DNA of 64,000 nucleotides from Lonicera japonica (GCA_021464415.1 CM038471.1:37297234-37361233); one strand, 5' to 3'. Counted from the stretch's first letter, positions 47,971-59,300 are shown. Numbers and translations are program-made. Notes: generated by a model not told the origin, from the letters alone.

Positions 47971-49054
47971 ACCCTGTGATTGGTTAATTTAGCAGAGTAG
48001 TCCTCTAACAAATATTCAAAATCTCAAAATATTTAGTAATATGTTAATATTAATCAATTATATAATAATGTTACCGTAGCTTTCCTTAAAAGAAAGTTAA
48101 TAAATTTAAACTCTCAAATTTATAGAACAAGTTGGGTTACTTGAGGCTGCCTCAAATTTTACGGGTCCCTGTCCAACTCTTTAAATTCAACAATAATATA
48201 TTTTTGAAAATTAAATTATAAGTGTAATTATATTTAAATGCAAAAGAAAAATTTTGACTTTTAAATTATAAAAACTAATCTACAAAGAAGATAAAGCTCA
48301 AATGGCATCGGTTCTTATTTCTAACTTAGAAAAAACTATCTAACCCAAATTTACTAATACGCCTAAAGTTTTAAGTAATGAATATACAAAAACATGTAAT
48401 CGATATAAGTTATTTATGAAAGGAATATACTAAATTTTTTTTTGGCTTAGGTTGTTTAATACAATTTGAGACGAAAATGAAAAAGTGTTCTGAAGTATTA
48501 CCTCCGTCTCCAATTAAAATCTTGTCTTCCTTTACAGGATGTTTCAAATTATTTATGTTGCCTTTTCTAGGCGCAGTTAACCTACCTAATTCCACACTAG
48601 CAAATAAGTATTCTTGACCATTAAAAAAGTTGTAGTCTTAAAAATATTAAAATTAAACTAGAACTATAAAGGACGGTATATAAACCATACCAAAAAGTTA
48701 TGTTCTTGGGTAAGTTTGTTGTACTATTAATTACTAAGATTTTTTATTTTTTTTATAAAATATAAGAACTATATTCTTCTTTTTGGGTGTCCAACTGTCT
48801 TAAACAAATTGCTTCTTATATATTGTGCAAAATTTGGTTTCCATAAAAGTTATATAGAGGTGATCGGTAAAATTTGTGCTAAAAAACACAGCAAAAATAT
48901 ATTTACAAGCAGAAAAAGAGGTTTCTTGGGATAAATAAAGTATCATATATATATACCCATGATTAGAGTCACACCCATATCACTGGAATTTGAAGCACAC
49001 AAATATTATATGATAATTTTTTCCCCGTTAACGACACGAATACTAATTGACTGT

Positions 49055-49146
49055 AGAATTTGGAGCACACAAATATTATATGTCATTAACAATTTACTAG
49101 AATTTGGCAAGCCAGTCAGGCATAATATTCGTGTGCTCCAAATTCT
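49055..49146. repeat. Short hairpin upstream of the TNL
   Basis: AGAATTTGGAGCACACAAAT (49055 onwards) is the inverse of ATTCGTGTGCTCCAAATTCT (ending 49146), with one mismatch. The arms are about 28 bp and the loop about 36 bp. A third, diverged copy (GAATTTGAAGCACACAAAT) lies at about 48986. Confidence 0.75.
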
Positions 49147-49340
49147 AATATTTTGATAATGATGCGCTACAATCACAAGGAGAAATTTATCGTATATAGA
49201 TACAAGTAACAATAATTAACAAATGAAAAATCAAAATAAAAGAGATGTAACAATACGTAGTACTAATATTCATATACCAGCTGCTTTTTTCTCCTCTTCA
49301 TATTTGAGAAATGTTTTGTCCTCTTCATTTTCAAGTTAAT

Positions 49341-49654
49341 GCCAACTTGACTGCAATATGAGAAAAGTCAGAGTCAACCCTGAAAGCACAAGTCATTATC
49401 TAAGGAAGATGACTGGTATATACCTTCAATGAAATAATATTTGAGAAATGATGAGGAAAGTTTGTAACTTTTTTCCACCTTCTCGAAATGATGAGGAAAT
49501 TATCGTCTATCTCTTCGATTATCCCAATCTATTCTCAATCTAGCTTATTCACAATCAGTCCTCATATTTGTCAGATCCTCTGCAATAAAATTGCTTTAGC
49601 TTATGCTTAAGTGTTCAAAAATTCAGTACGAAAAACTAGCTTTGTCCAAATATA
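49341..49654 (+). promoter_or_regulatory. Proximal promoter of the TNL with W-box-like sites
   Basis: TTGACT at about 49347 and its inverse AGTCAA at about 49373 match the W-box core (TTGACY) bound by WRKY factors, which often control defence genes. TATATA near 49417 and the AATAATATTTGAG block are possible core elements. The transcription start is not determinable from sequence alone. Confidence 0.4.
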
Positions 49655-52600
49655 ATGGCTACCGTAAGACCCCACGAAGCCTCTTCTTCCACTTGTTATG
49701 ATGTGTTTTTGAGCTTTAGAGGCGAAGACACCCGAAAAACTTTTACGGATCACCTCTATACAGCTTTAGTCCAACAAGGATTTCGCACGTTTAGAGATGA
49801 CGATGAGGTTGAGAGGGGCGAAAATCTCAAGTCGGAATTAGAAAAGGCGATCTGTCAGTCAAAAATTTCAATCATTGTCATATCCAAGGATTACGCATCT
49901 TCCACGTGGTGCCTTGATGAACTTGTGATGATCCTTGAAAAAAGGAGGAACTCTCAACATGTAGTTTTACCTGTCTTCTACGATGTGGATCCATCCCATG
50001 TTCGGAAGCAAACGGGGAGGATAGCAGAAACATTTGCTAGGTACGAAAAGCAATTCGAGGCAAAACCGGATTCCGAGGGGAAAATAAAATTTATGGAAAA
50101 GATAAAAGGGTGGAGATTAGCACTTACAGAAGTTGCTAATTTGATTGGGCTGGACTTGCAAAACCATGTTGATGGGTACATAAGTTCCTCATTGTTCTTA
50201 TAATATATGCTTGCAATATTTATTGCTGTCTTGTTTTTTCTTATTTTTCCAAAACAATAGGCAAAATTTTTACTTACTCGCTAGTCGGTACATTATTTGT
50301 CTAAATTAAGATAAAGTGTCTCATATTTTAATAACTAAATTTCAAAATTTCTAATCTATCTCTTTTGCTTCTATTTTAATGAAGCCTCTGAAGAAACCAT
50401 TTAACCGTAAGACTTTCAATTACTATCAATAACCAAACCTCTTAATTAGTTTATAAAGGTCAATTGTTCATTCAATTTGGTGTTTTTCAAGTTAATTAAG
50501 TAATCTAGTATGGAACTTATAATAGAATACGTACCCCTGTATTATCGCTACAGTACTTGTTGGTGAGCATATATGATATTACTACCGTTTATGTATGTTT
50601 TGGGGAAAGATGGTTCCTAGCATGTTATTAGAGGTCTAATTATCTACTATCACTAGTTCGAGTCCTCGAGTTTGCATTTTTTTCCTCCATTTGTATTAGG
50701 GGCTGTTTTATTTTACCTCTCAAGTCTGAAGGGCTAGACCATTTAGAATTCAGAGGTTTTGATTTTGTCTGATTGGTTTAAAAATTTAATTTTGAACACT
50801 TATTTTGCCTCGTAAAAGATAAGAGGCTAAAGTCTTAATTTTTTAAAGAGGTAAAATAGCTCTTTTGCCCTTATCCTATAAGATATAGTAATTTTTTATA
50901 AAATAAGAGGATAAGGGTAAATTTTTCCGAATAACCTTTATTCAGTACTCAGATGTGATATGTTCAAAAAATAACACATTCAGATATGACATTCAAAAAC
51001 AAAACAAACAGATTTTTTTCGATTCAGTTTATGGACCTTAGAACCAGTGTTCAGTCTCAGATTCATCATTCATATTCAAACAACAAAATAAAAGTACTTT
51101 TAGTTCCTACTATGTTTTTTTAATAATTAGCAGAAACCCAAAGGAGAATTTGTGAACCATGGGGGAAGTTTCTTATAGTTGAGGTTCCGCGGGATTGCGT
51201 TCCTTTACGGTTTGATCCTTCATGTTTGACTTTTACAAATTAAAAGAAAATACTATATGTCCACCTAATCAATAGAAAAAAATATGACTAAAAAAAAACT
51301 TACTCTTAGTTCGGAATAACACCGTTGTATTATTATTACCGTTGTTGTTTTTGTGTGTGTTTGTTATTTTTACAATATTTTATGTTTTCTTATAATGTCT
51401 CGATGTATCTATTTATCCACCTTTTTCTAATCCAATTGAATCAAATTTGTAGGCATGAATCCAAGTTTATCCAAAAAATAATAAAAACGATTGGAGATAA
51501 ATTGAGGCGCATAACATTGGATGTTGCTCCATATGAAATTGGAATAGATTCTCGAGCCAAATATATAAATATGTGGCTACAAGACGAGTCAAATGATGTT
51601 AGCATATGTGCTATTTGTGGGATGGGCGGAATTGGAAAGTCAACCATCGCAAAATTTGTTTATAATCAAAACTCTCATAATTTTGATGGTAGTAGCTTTC
51701 TTGCAAACATTAGTGAAGTGTCAAAACGACCTAATGGTTTACTTTGTTTACAAAGACAATTCCTATCAGATATATGCAAGAGGAAACAAAGAAAGATATA
51801 TAACGTTGATGAAGGACTCGCCAAGATCAAAACTGTTGTATGTCATAAGAAAGTGCTTCTTGTTCTTGACGATGTAGAACAAGTGGATCAGATATATGCC
51901 ATAATCGGAATGCAAGATTGGCTTTTTTTAGGAAGTAAAGTCATTATAACTACTAGGCACGAGAGGTTGTTAAAACCTCAACAGATTTATAGGGTGAAGC
52001 AATTGGATCAAGATGAATCAGTTAAACTCTTCAGTTTGCATGCCTTTGGAGAAGATTGTCCTATTGAAAGTTACAAAAAACACATAGAAAGGGCTGTACA
52101 AATTTGTGAAGGACTTCCATTAGCTCTTAAAGTTGTAGGTTCTTCTTTGTCCAGAAAAAGTGAAGATGAATGGGTCAGCGAATTAGCAAAATTGGAAGCA
52201 ATACCTCACAATCAAATCCTCAAGAAACTTCAAACCAGCTATGACTCTTTACAAGATGACTACGACCAAAGATTGTTCCTTCACATTGCTTGCTTCTTTG
52301 TTGGAGTTGATAAAGATTACACAATCACAATACTAGAGAAATGTGATCTTCACGCAAAAATTGGAGTTCAAAATCTAATTGATCGATGTCTTTTAACAAT
52401 TGAAAATGGTAATTTGTTGAGAATGCACAGATTAATTCAAGACATGGGACGAGAAATTGTTCACCAAGAATCACATGAAGCTGGAGAGCGTAGTAGACTA
52501 TTTCATCACGAGGATGCCTTTTGGGTATTGAAAAATGAAACGGTAAAAAACATCTCCTGCGCATATGTGTTTATTACTATGCATGTACTGTAATGACTGA

Positions 52601-55600
52601 TCCTTTTTTTCCTTGTTATTTTAATAGGGTACAAATAAAATTGAAGGCCTTACCCTTGACATGCGTATGTTGAAGGAAGCTAGCAATAATGTAAAAAAGC
52701 GCCGCTATGTGGACTCTTGTGACAAATCGATATTTTCAAAGCATGTTACCTCATTAAAGCGACGTTGTCTTAGCATTATTTCTGGAAAATTAGTAAGCAC
52801 AACTTTAAGAAGTCCAAATAATGTATACTTAATAACCGATGCATTTAAAAGTATGACAAAGCTAAGGCTACTCAAGCTCGATTATCTAAAACTTATAGGA
52901 AGCTACGATAATTTCCCTAAAAGTTTAGCATGGTTGTCTTGGCATGGATTTCCTTTAAAATCTATCCCGGTTGAATTTTCAATGGAGAACTTGGTTGCTC
53001 TTGACTTACGTTATAGTATGTTGAAACAAGTCTGGAAGGAAACCCCGGTATGTTATTCATTTATTTTTCTTCTTTCCTTGATTTTTGGTGATGGCATATG
53101 CATGTCTATATATAATTAAAATTAATACTCCCATTTTTTCCTACAGTTTCTTGAATCATTGAAGATCTTGGATTTGAGTTATTCTGAATGCCTTGCAAGA
53201 ACCCCCAACTTCTTAGGACTCCCCAATCTTGAGAGATTGATCCTTAAAGGTTGTGTAAATTTGGTTGAGATTTGTGAATCTATTGGAAACTTAGAGATGC
53301 TTGATTTACTTGATCTAGAAGATTGTAAAACTCTGACGAGGCTTCCGAGAAACATTGGTAAGCTAGGATCTCTGAAGACTCTAGTAATCTCAGGTTGCAA
53401 TATCAGTGAGTTGCCAAGTGAGATGGGAAACATGAAGTCATTAGAAGTGTTTAATGCTGATGGAATTGCCATAAACCCATTACAAAGTAACAGTGGGGAA
53501 GTCAAATGGTGGGAAACGATTATCTGGTCAATGGTGTCAACGCCGAGGAAAGGACCAGAGACTTCATTGGTTTCTTTACCATTCTTTTTGAAAGAATTAA
53601 GTCTGTGTGGGTGCAATCTATTTGATGATTCATTCCCTGAGAATTTTGGTAATCTACAGTCATTGGTCACGTTGTATGTAGGAAACAATCCATTTCGGAG
53701 ACTACCAGATTGCTTTAGGGATCTTTGGGGGTTATGGTACCTTGATATAAAAGAATGCCATATGCTCCAAATGCTTGATTTTAGTTGTCTCCCAAAAAAC
53801 TTAGCTTTTGTGACTGCGGAACATTGTAGGTCACTAGTAAAAATTACGTTTTCATGTAGCATTCCCGATCTAAGCGTAGCTGGTTGTAATAAATTGGTTT
53901 ATATAGAAGATTATCTCAGGAACGATCCCCCAGGAAAATTTGACGGCACAGAAATTCGCAACTATTTAGGACTCAATAAATTGATGGAAATGCAAGACCA
54001 GGACTGGACCTCGGTATGTCTCTCTCTTTCTCTGTGTGTGCGCACATATATATAGTCATGACCAATAAATATATAAATTAAATTAACAATAACTATATTC
54101 AAAAAAAGTTACAATTCTAAATGCAAATTAAATTGTTTTTCTAAAAGATATTGACATGTAATGGAAAACAATTCTATATGAATATCAAGTTTAGAAGAAA
54201 CAAAATAATAATATTATGATAAATCTTAATTTTCCTTAAGTAGTTAATACTCCTTTTTTTCCCACTAGTATTGTTTCTTTCTTCTTTTTTTTTCCGCTTT
54301 AGCATTTATCAAGTTAGCTTTTAAATAGAGATGGAGCCAAAAAAAGATTTGTGAGGAGGGGCATCCTTATATGTAACCACACGGGTTCTCCCAAAAAATG
54401 GCTACTCCATGTTGTAAATTAGGTTCATTACTCCTACATATATACCAAGGAACTTTCCATTACATTATCGATGTGAGATATTTTGGGTTGTCAAATTGAA
54501 AATGAGTATCAAATAATAAAACTTGACAAATTGAGAGGGGGCATTTTAGTTATATTTCAAACTTTGAAAGTATTAACACAAACATATATAGACTAAGAGA
54601 AGATAGTGAGGTGGGTCATGTTCCCCTTCTAGGCACATGCTAGTTGCATGACTGCTTTTAAATTTAGTTAGAAAAATGGTGCTAAAACTCTTCAAGTCTC
54701 GCCAAAGTAAATTATGCATTGTGTGATCTTGTATAGTTGTTGCTTTACATATAACTCATTTTTTTATTTAATTAGCATGGTGAATATTTTTTTGACAATA
54801 TAACTACCTTCTTTTGTTAACTTTTGTTACATCCATAGGACAAATTCTGGCATAGCAACTTAAAATTCTATGAGGCAATTAGGTATAAGGGCTCATTCTA
54901 ATAATAATGTAATTATAAAGGACATTTAAAAATAAGCTATGTAAATTAAGGACACTATACAAAAAAGACACTAATACCCCTTCTTTATAATGTCTCACGC
55001 TCATTATGACACTAACAGCAACCAGAAGGTGCTAAATGCATTTAGCACCACCTGGACACCAACCAGAAGGTGCTAAATGCATTTAGCACCTTCTGAACAA
55101 TAACAAAAAATGCTAATGCACAACCAAAGGTGCTAAATGCATTTAAATGCACAACCAGAAGGTGCTAAATGCATTTAGCACCACCTGGACATAAACCAGA
55201 AGGTGCTAAATGCATTTAGCACCACCTGGACATAAACCAGAAGGTGCTAAATGCATTTAGCACCTTCTGAATAATAACCAAAAAATGTTAAATGAACAAC
55301 CAGAAGGTGTTAAATGCATTTAGCACCTTCTGAACAATAACCAAAAAATGCTAAATGCACAACCAGAAGGTGCTAAATGCATTTAGCACCACCTGGACAT
55401 AAACCAGAAGGTGCTAAATGCATTTAGCACCTTCTGAATAATAACAAAAAAATGTTAAATGCACAACCAGAATGTGCTAAATGCATTTAGCACCTTCTGA
55501 ACAATAACCAAAAAATGCTAAATGCACAACCAGAAGGTGCTAAATGCATTTAGCACCACCTGGACATAAACCAGAAGGTGCTAAATGCATTTAGCACCAC

Positions 55601-58308
55601 CTGGACATAAACCAGAAGGTGCTAAATGCATTTAGCACCTTCTGAATAAATAACCAAAAAGCATGTGCTAAATGCACAACCAGAAGGTGCTAAATGCATT
55701 TAGCACCACCTGGACATAAACCAGAAGGTGCTAAATGCATTTAGCACCTTCTGAATAATAACCAAAAAATGTTAAATGCACAACCAGAAGGTGCTAAATG
55801 CATTTAGCACCACCTGGACATAAACCAGAAGGTGCCAAATGTAGCACCTTCTGAACAATAACAAAAAAATGCTAAATGCACAACCAAAAGGTGCTAAATG
55901 CATTTAGCACCACCTGCACAAAGTTCCTGTAGAAATGAGAGAGAAAAACGTAGACAAAGAGATCCGATGAAGCATTAACTGATAATAACCACAAAATTGA
56001 CGAATTGAAGCCACAAACAGATGAAGCAAATGCAGAAAATCAACTGTTTTAAGTTAAAAGCATGAAAGGATTCAAATTTGGTAACTAGAGGAAGTAGTGT
56101 TGAAGCATTAGTTAATTATGGCCGCAAAATAGCCAAATTAAAAGCAACAAACAAAAACTCAAATCAACTATTTGAAGTAAAAAAAAAAAAAACGCAATGA
56201 TTCTAGTAAGTTGAAAATGAGAATGAACCGTGATGAGCGTAGACGTAAGCTTTACGCCAAGAGTAAATGTGATCGCCTGGTTTGAGTTCGTCTTTGGAGA
56301 TCCTGTTAGAGAGTACTGGCATCATCATCTCTTTGCCGATCGAAACCGACGAAGAAGAAGGATTAGGAGGTGACGGTTCCTTAGCCACGAAGGAAGGACA
56401 CATCAACTTTTTAGTTGGGGGTATTTTTGTCCATCAACATTTATCATTTTCCTTAAAATAAATTAATATTATGAAAAGTGTCCTTATTGTAAAACCAAAT
56501 TATGAAATTAGTACTACTTCCTTTTATTAAGCATGAGTCCGTCCTTAGAGTTATAAAACATTACGGATCGAGGCCTTATAACCCATTATCTCAAATTCTA
56601 TGCAAAAATTATTTGTTCTTCAAAAGAATATGAAAACTTCTATATATAGATCAATATATTTAAATAACACATAAGTTAGATATGGTTAATCGCATATTTA
56701 TAATTTTTTATTTTTTTCAGAATTAATCTTTTTGTATTTGTAGTTCATTAATATCTATTATCTTTAAGCTTACATTAAATATTAGAGGATTAAAGAATTT
56801 ATAAAGTAAAAGAACACTTTAAATGAATAATATCTAGCAAGAGATTAATTGACATAGACATAATTACAAATTATTTATCATACAAGTGTAATTCATATTT
56901 ATCCTTTGTGACATGAAATTAGTTGTAGAAAAGAAAATTGATTGCCCTCCTCCTGAGGTTGATCAACTGCTTTTGAGGTAAAAGATGGATACTATAATTT
57001 CAAAAGAAGAAAAAAAGTTATCATATACAAACAAAATTGCTTGTAGAGCAATCGAAAAATATTTACTAACATCAAAAGCACAAACACGTGCCCTATTTAT
57101 AACACATGAAGTTTAATCTTACTCAAATTACGTTAATTCCTAGTAAATCCGAAACAATCATACTTCTAAACTTGAAATATAATCCAAATAAAAGAATGCA
57201 ACTACAAATTTAGTAATTAGAATACAACTCTAATAAATATTTGTTATAGATAGGATAGTGATTAAATAAGTTAGTTTTTTATTGTCCAAAATATAATAAA
57301 TTGTTGGTAGAAGAATTATAGTGGGTTTACAAAAAATTATAACATAGACTTTTGTAAGAATCCTAATATAAACATAATATTTTAGATTGGAATCCTAATG
57401 AAAATAAAATAGAATTTATGAATACTTTAATTAAAGACTATTTGATTGCTTAAAAATCCAAATATAATAGGATTTAATGTCTAATATTTTCACTAAAAAA
57501 AAAGTATGTTTGATTTAGAATTAATTCCTAACCAAAAGAATAAATAAAGTAGGATTTTTTAGTAGAATAGATATTTCTACCTAAAAGATAAAGTAGAGTA
57601 TAATTTTAACTCAAAAAAATAGAGCACGATTTAATTTTAACAAAACTATAGATATATATTAGCTTGGTGCATACAGTTTTAATTAACATTGGTATGATTT
57701 ATGTGGCCCAGGGAACTTTCGAGTTTGGGATATTTAGCGCATATTTTGAAGTTGGGAGATTTCCGATGTTTTCTCGAGAAAAAATTAAGGGTTCTTCACT
57801 ACATTTTACTGTGCCTGCACTTTCCCCTCAAAGGATCCTGTGCTTGAATGTGTACTGTACATACAGATTTCTTGAAAATGATGATGTTGCTGTAGTGGCT
57901 CCTCGTGCAAGAATTAGAGAAGTCAATAGATGCGAATTTTATATTGCTGTTAAAATCGAGAATAAGACGAAAGATCACACATGGATATATATCCCCGGGA
58001 CTTTTTATGTTCCAAGTTTTGGAGATACGGAATGGCTCAGCAAATGGAGGTTTGGGAATCAGATGGAGGATGGAGATGAAATTATTGTTACATTTGATTG
58101 CGAGGATATATATGAGGTAAAGGAGTGTGGTTTCAATATTGTGTACCGTGACCAAGAAGATGAGAATGGAACCACAACTATAGAGAAGTCACATCATCAT
58201 TTTCCAGCATTCCAGTTGAGCTCAGGAGCGTACTTCCTATACAAATGGTTTGAGGAATTGCTTGACGAAGATTATTTGCCCCCAAAAGATAACAACACAC
58301 GTCGCTGA
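49655..58308 (+). CDS. TIR-NB-ARC-LRR immune receptor (TNL), five exons, 1164 aa
   Basis: Exons 49655-50175, 51453-52542, 52628-53047, 53147-54013 and 57712-58308, all GT-AG, join in frame. TIR (residues about 14-170): YDVFLSFRGEDTRKTFTDHL, BB-loop EVERGENL, and Glu89 in STWCLDEL at the position of the NADase glutamate. NB-ARC: P-loop GMGGIGKST (230-238), VLLVLDDVE, GSKVIITTR, GLPLAL (394-399) and MHR (498-500) in place of MHD. LRRs fill exons 3-4 (about 600-900); exon 5 holds a C-JID-type post-LRR domain (IENKTKDHTWIYIPG, WRFGNQMEDGDEI, VKECGFNIVY). Family members sense pathogen effectors and signal through EDS1; this one's ligand is unknown. No stops or frameshifts interrupt it. The start is the ATG shortly before the TIR. 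The nearest relative here is the pseudogene at 34629-37743, oriented head to head. Confidence 0.93.
50610..50690 (+). repeat. Possible tRNA-derived SINE head in intron 1
   Basis: GGTTCCTAGCATGTTATTAGAGG followed about 25 bases later by AGTTCGAGTCCTCG has the spacing of tRNA A and B boxes (GTTCGANTCC). There is no cloverleaf I can confirm and no 3' tail boundary. Confidence 0.3.
50697..51010. mobile_element. Possible hAT-like MITE in intron 1
   Basis: The stretch begins TTAGGGGCTGTTTTATTTTACC and includes CAAAACAAACAG near 51000, which resembles a decayed inverse of GGGGCTGTTT. The interior has TCAGATGTGA and GTCTGA-type text. Neither the target duplication nor the exact right end can be fixed. 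Confidence 0.3.
55018..55918. repeat. Palindromic minisatellite (GGTGCTAAATG half-site), about 18 units
   Basis: Each unit contains GGTGCTAAATG fused to its own reverse complement, a 22-bp perfect palindrome centred on the ATGCAT. About 14 of 18 copies are perfect. In half of them symmetry extends outward (CCAGAAGG...CCTTCTG); in the others the right arm is ACCACCTGGACATAAA. Linkers are of two kinds, ACATAAA (period about 40 bp) and CTGAA(C/T)AATAACCAAAAAATG(C/T)TAAATGCACAA (period about 63 bp), mixed along the array. Confidence 0.93.
56203..56406 (-). pseudogene. Captured first exon of an LRAT/NC-domain protein gene
   Basis: The minus-strand frame reads MPVLSNRISKDELKPGDHIY, SWRKAYVYAHHG, then CATCACG|GTTCAT, a plausible splice donor exactly where plant LRAT-domain (NC-domain) genes end their first exon. 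These proteins share an N-terminal LSN(R/K)IxRxELKPGDHIY(S/T)WR...Y(A/S)HHG; the second His is part of the catalytic-type core. The next exon, which should start (I/V)YVG, is absent, so no whole protein can be made. A Ser/Pro-rich extension of about 28 codons precedes the conserved start. It lies antisense in TNL intron 4, next to the palindrome array. Confidence 0.75.
56510..57700. other. AT-rich remainder of intron 4
   Basis: Nothing coding is recognised. Patches such as TAGGATTTAATG and GATTTAGAATTAATTCC suggest degenerate repeats without definable ends. Confidence 0.35.
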
Positions 58309-58762
58309 TTTCAGTGGTTTGCATCTTTTACCCTCCTATTGATTTTGTACATGCAGAAACAAGCATCAATTTTTGCTTTTGATGATGATACTGTATGTAA
58401 TATGTACTCTAAAATCTACATTTACCTTCTTTTCCTAGAATAGAATGAAAAAGCCTCTGGCCTAAAGATTTTGTTATCCTAAACATTTTGCAGTTGAGCC
58501 TCGTACAGAGATAACAATTGAAAACTCAATGTGGTGAAAGGAGAAATGAAGACACGAGCAAAAACGGAATTCAAAAGTCTCTTGTAGATCAAGGTGACTT
58601 TACTATAAACTTTCCCTTTTATTTTACTTGCTCAATTTATCAACTGATAAATTGACAGATTGTGTGTTCAATTTATAGTAGGTTTAGACTTTACTTGTTT
58701 CTTATTTGGTCCATGATGTTATCAAATGAAGCCTAAGAACCCAATTTTTTTGCTTGCGGAGT

Positions 58763-59300
58763 TGTTAGGCAATCAAAACAACTACCCCTACATGCTCTAG
58801 CAAATTGCTGATATTAAGCCTTGTACTTGCATAGATTGCTTAAATCAAGGCAATGGTTTGGGCTTTTGTTTGTATTTTTTCATTATTTGTACGGTTGACA
58901 AATTCTTGTAATATGTATAAATATGTTCCTCCTTGAACACTGAAATATATAAACCTTTTAGCTATATCGTTAAATCCTTACACGGTATCAGAGGGGTCTC
59001 ATGACCTAATTCCTTGCTGATCCGCTCTGATCATAGATGCTCCCACTCTAATCGTAGAAGTCCTAGCTCTGATAATAAGAGCCCTCGCTCAAACGGTAAA
59101 AGCCCTTCCTCTAATTGTAGAAACTGTTTCCCATACCTCGGTACCTTTTTGCTTTTTATATTACCATGGCTGCTCCTGTGTCTTCTACTAACTCTACTGC
59201 ACCAATAATGTCTGTCCCAAACATCACCAAGCCTGTTACTTTGAAACTGAATGAAAACAATTACCTCCTTTGGTGTCAACAAATGAAGTGGCCTGGAGGC
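58763..59300 (+). mobile_element. Ty1/Copia retrotransposon remnant (LTR, primer site, gag start)
   Basis: A probable 220-bp LTR (TGTTAGGC at 58763 to CCTTACA at 58982) is followed directly by CGGTATCAGAGG. That is the initiator-Met primer site TGGTATCAGAG with its first base changed. After a short leader, an ATG at 59166 opens MAAPVSSTNST and then KPVTLKLNENNYLLWCQQMK, the N-terminus of Copia gag proteins. The frame is lost at about 59290. The rest of the element and the 3' LTR are missing. Confidence 0.75.
59166..59288 (+). pseudogene. Copia gag N-terminal fragment
   Basis: Forty-one codons: MAAPVSSTNST, then PNITKPVTLKLNENNYLLW, matching the (K)LxxxNYLxWxxQ motif at the start of Copia gag. 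It is cut off before the capsid domain proper by unrelated sequence. Confidence 0.75.

Larger units (their letters stand above)
47059..49340. other. Intergenic region upstream of the intact TNL
   Basis: AT-rich, with no coding sequence. It contains a second copy of part of the TNL promoter (47836-47970) and a short hairpin (49055-49146), listed separately. Confidence 0.4.
54890..56506 (-). mobile_element. Candidate gene-carrying (Pack-type) TIR element in intron 4
   Basis: The two edges look like imperfect terminal inverted repeats. The left begins around ATAATGTAATTATAAAGGAC (54904). The reverse complement of the right edge reads ATAATTTGGTTTTACAATAA then GGACACTTTT, and both continue into TTAAGGA. 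Between them lie the palindromic minisatellite and an LRAT-gene exon on the minus strand. No target duplication or transposase is seen, so class and limits are inferred. Confidence 0.4.
54014..57711 (+). other. Intron 4 of the TNL (3.7 kb) carrying foreign DNA
   Basis: Donor TCG|GTATGT, acceptor GGCCCAG|GG. The equivalent intron of the paralogous pseudogene is only about 100 bp (35164-35067), so nearly all of this intron is acquired. About 54890-56506 is a composite element (palindrome array plus LRAT exon). Sequence on either side (54060-54880 and 56520-57700) is AT-rich without recognisable genes. Confidence 0.85.

Noticed and set aside
38000..49000. Search for the missing TIR exon of the TNL pseudogene
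   Set aside because: No VFLSFRG or WCLxEL text on the minus strand in this interval, so the exon is absent, not overlooked by annotation.
53179..53862. 227-codon minus-strand frame
   Set aside because: It is the antisense shadow of the LRR exon of the intact TNL.
55018..55918. CRISPR-like array
   Set aside because: Regular repeats, but the repeats are palindromes with repeated linkers rather than unique spacers, in a plant nuclear intron.
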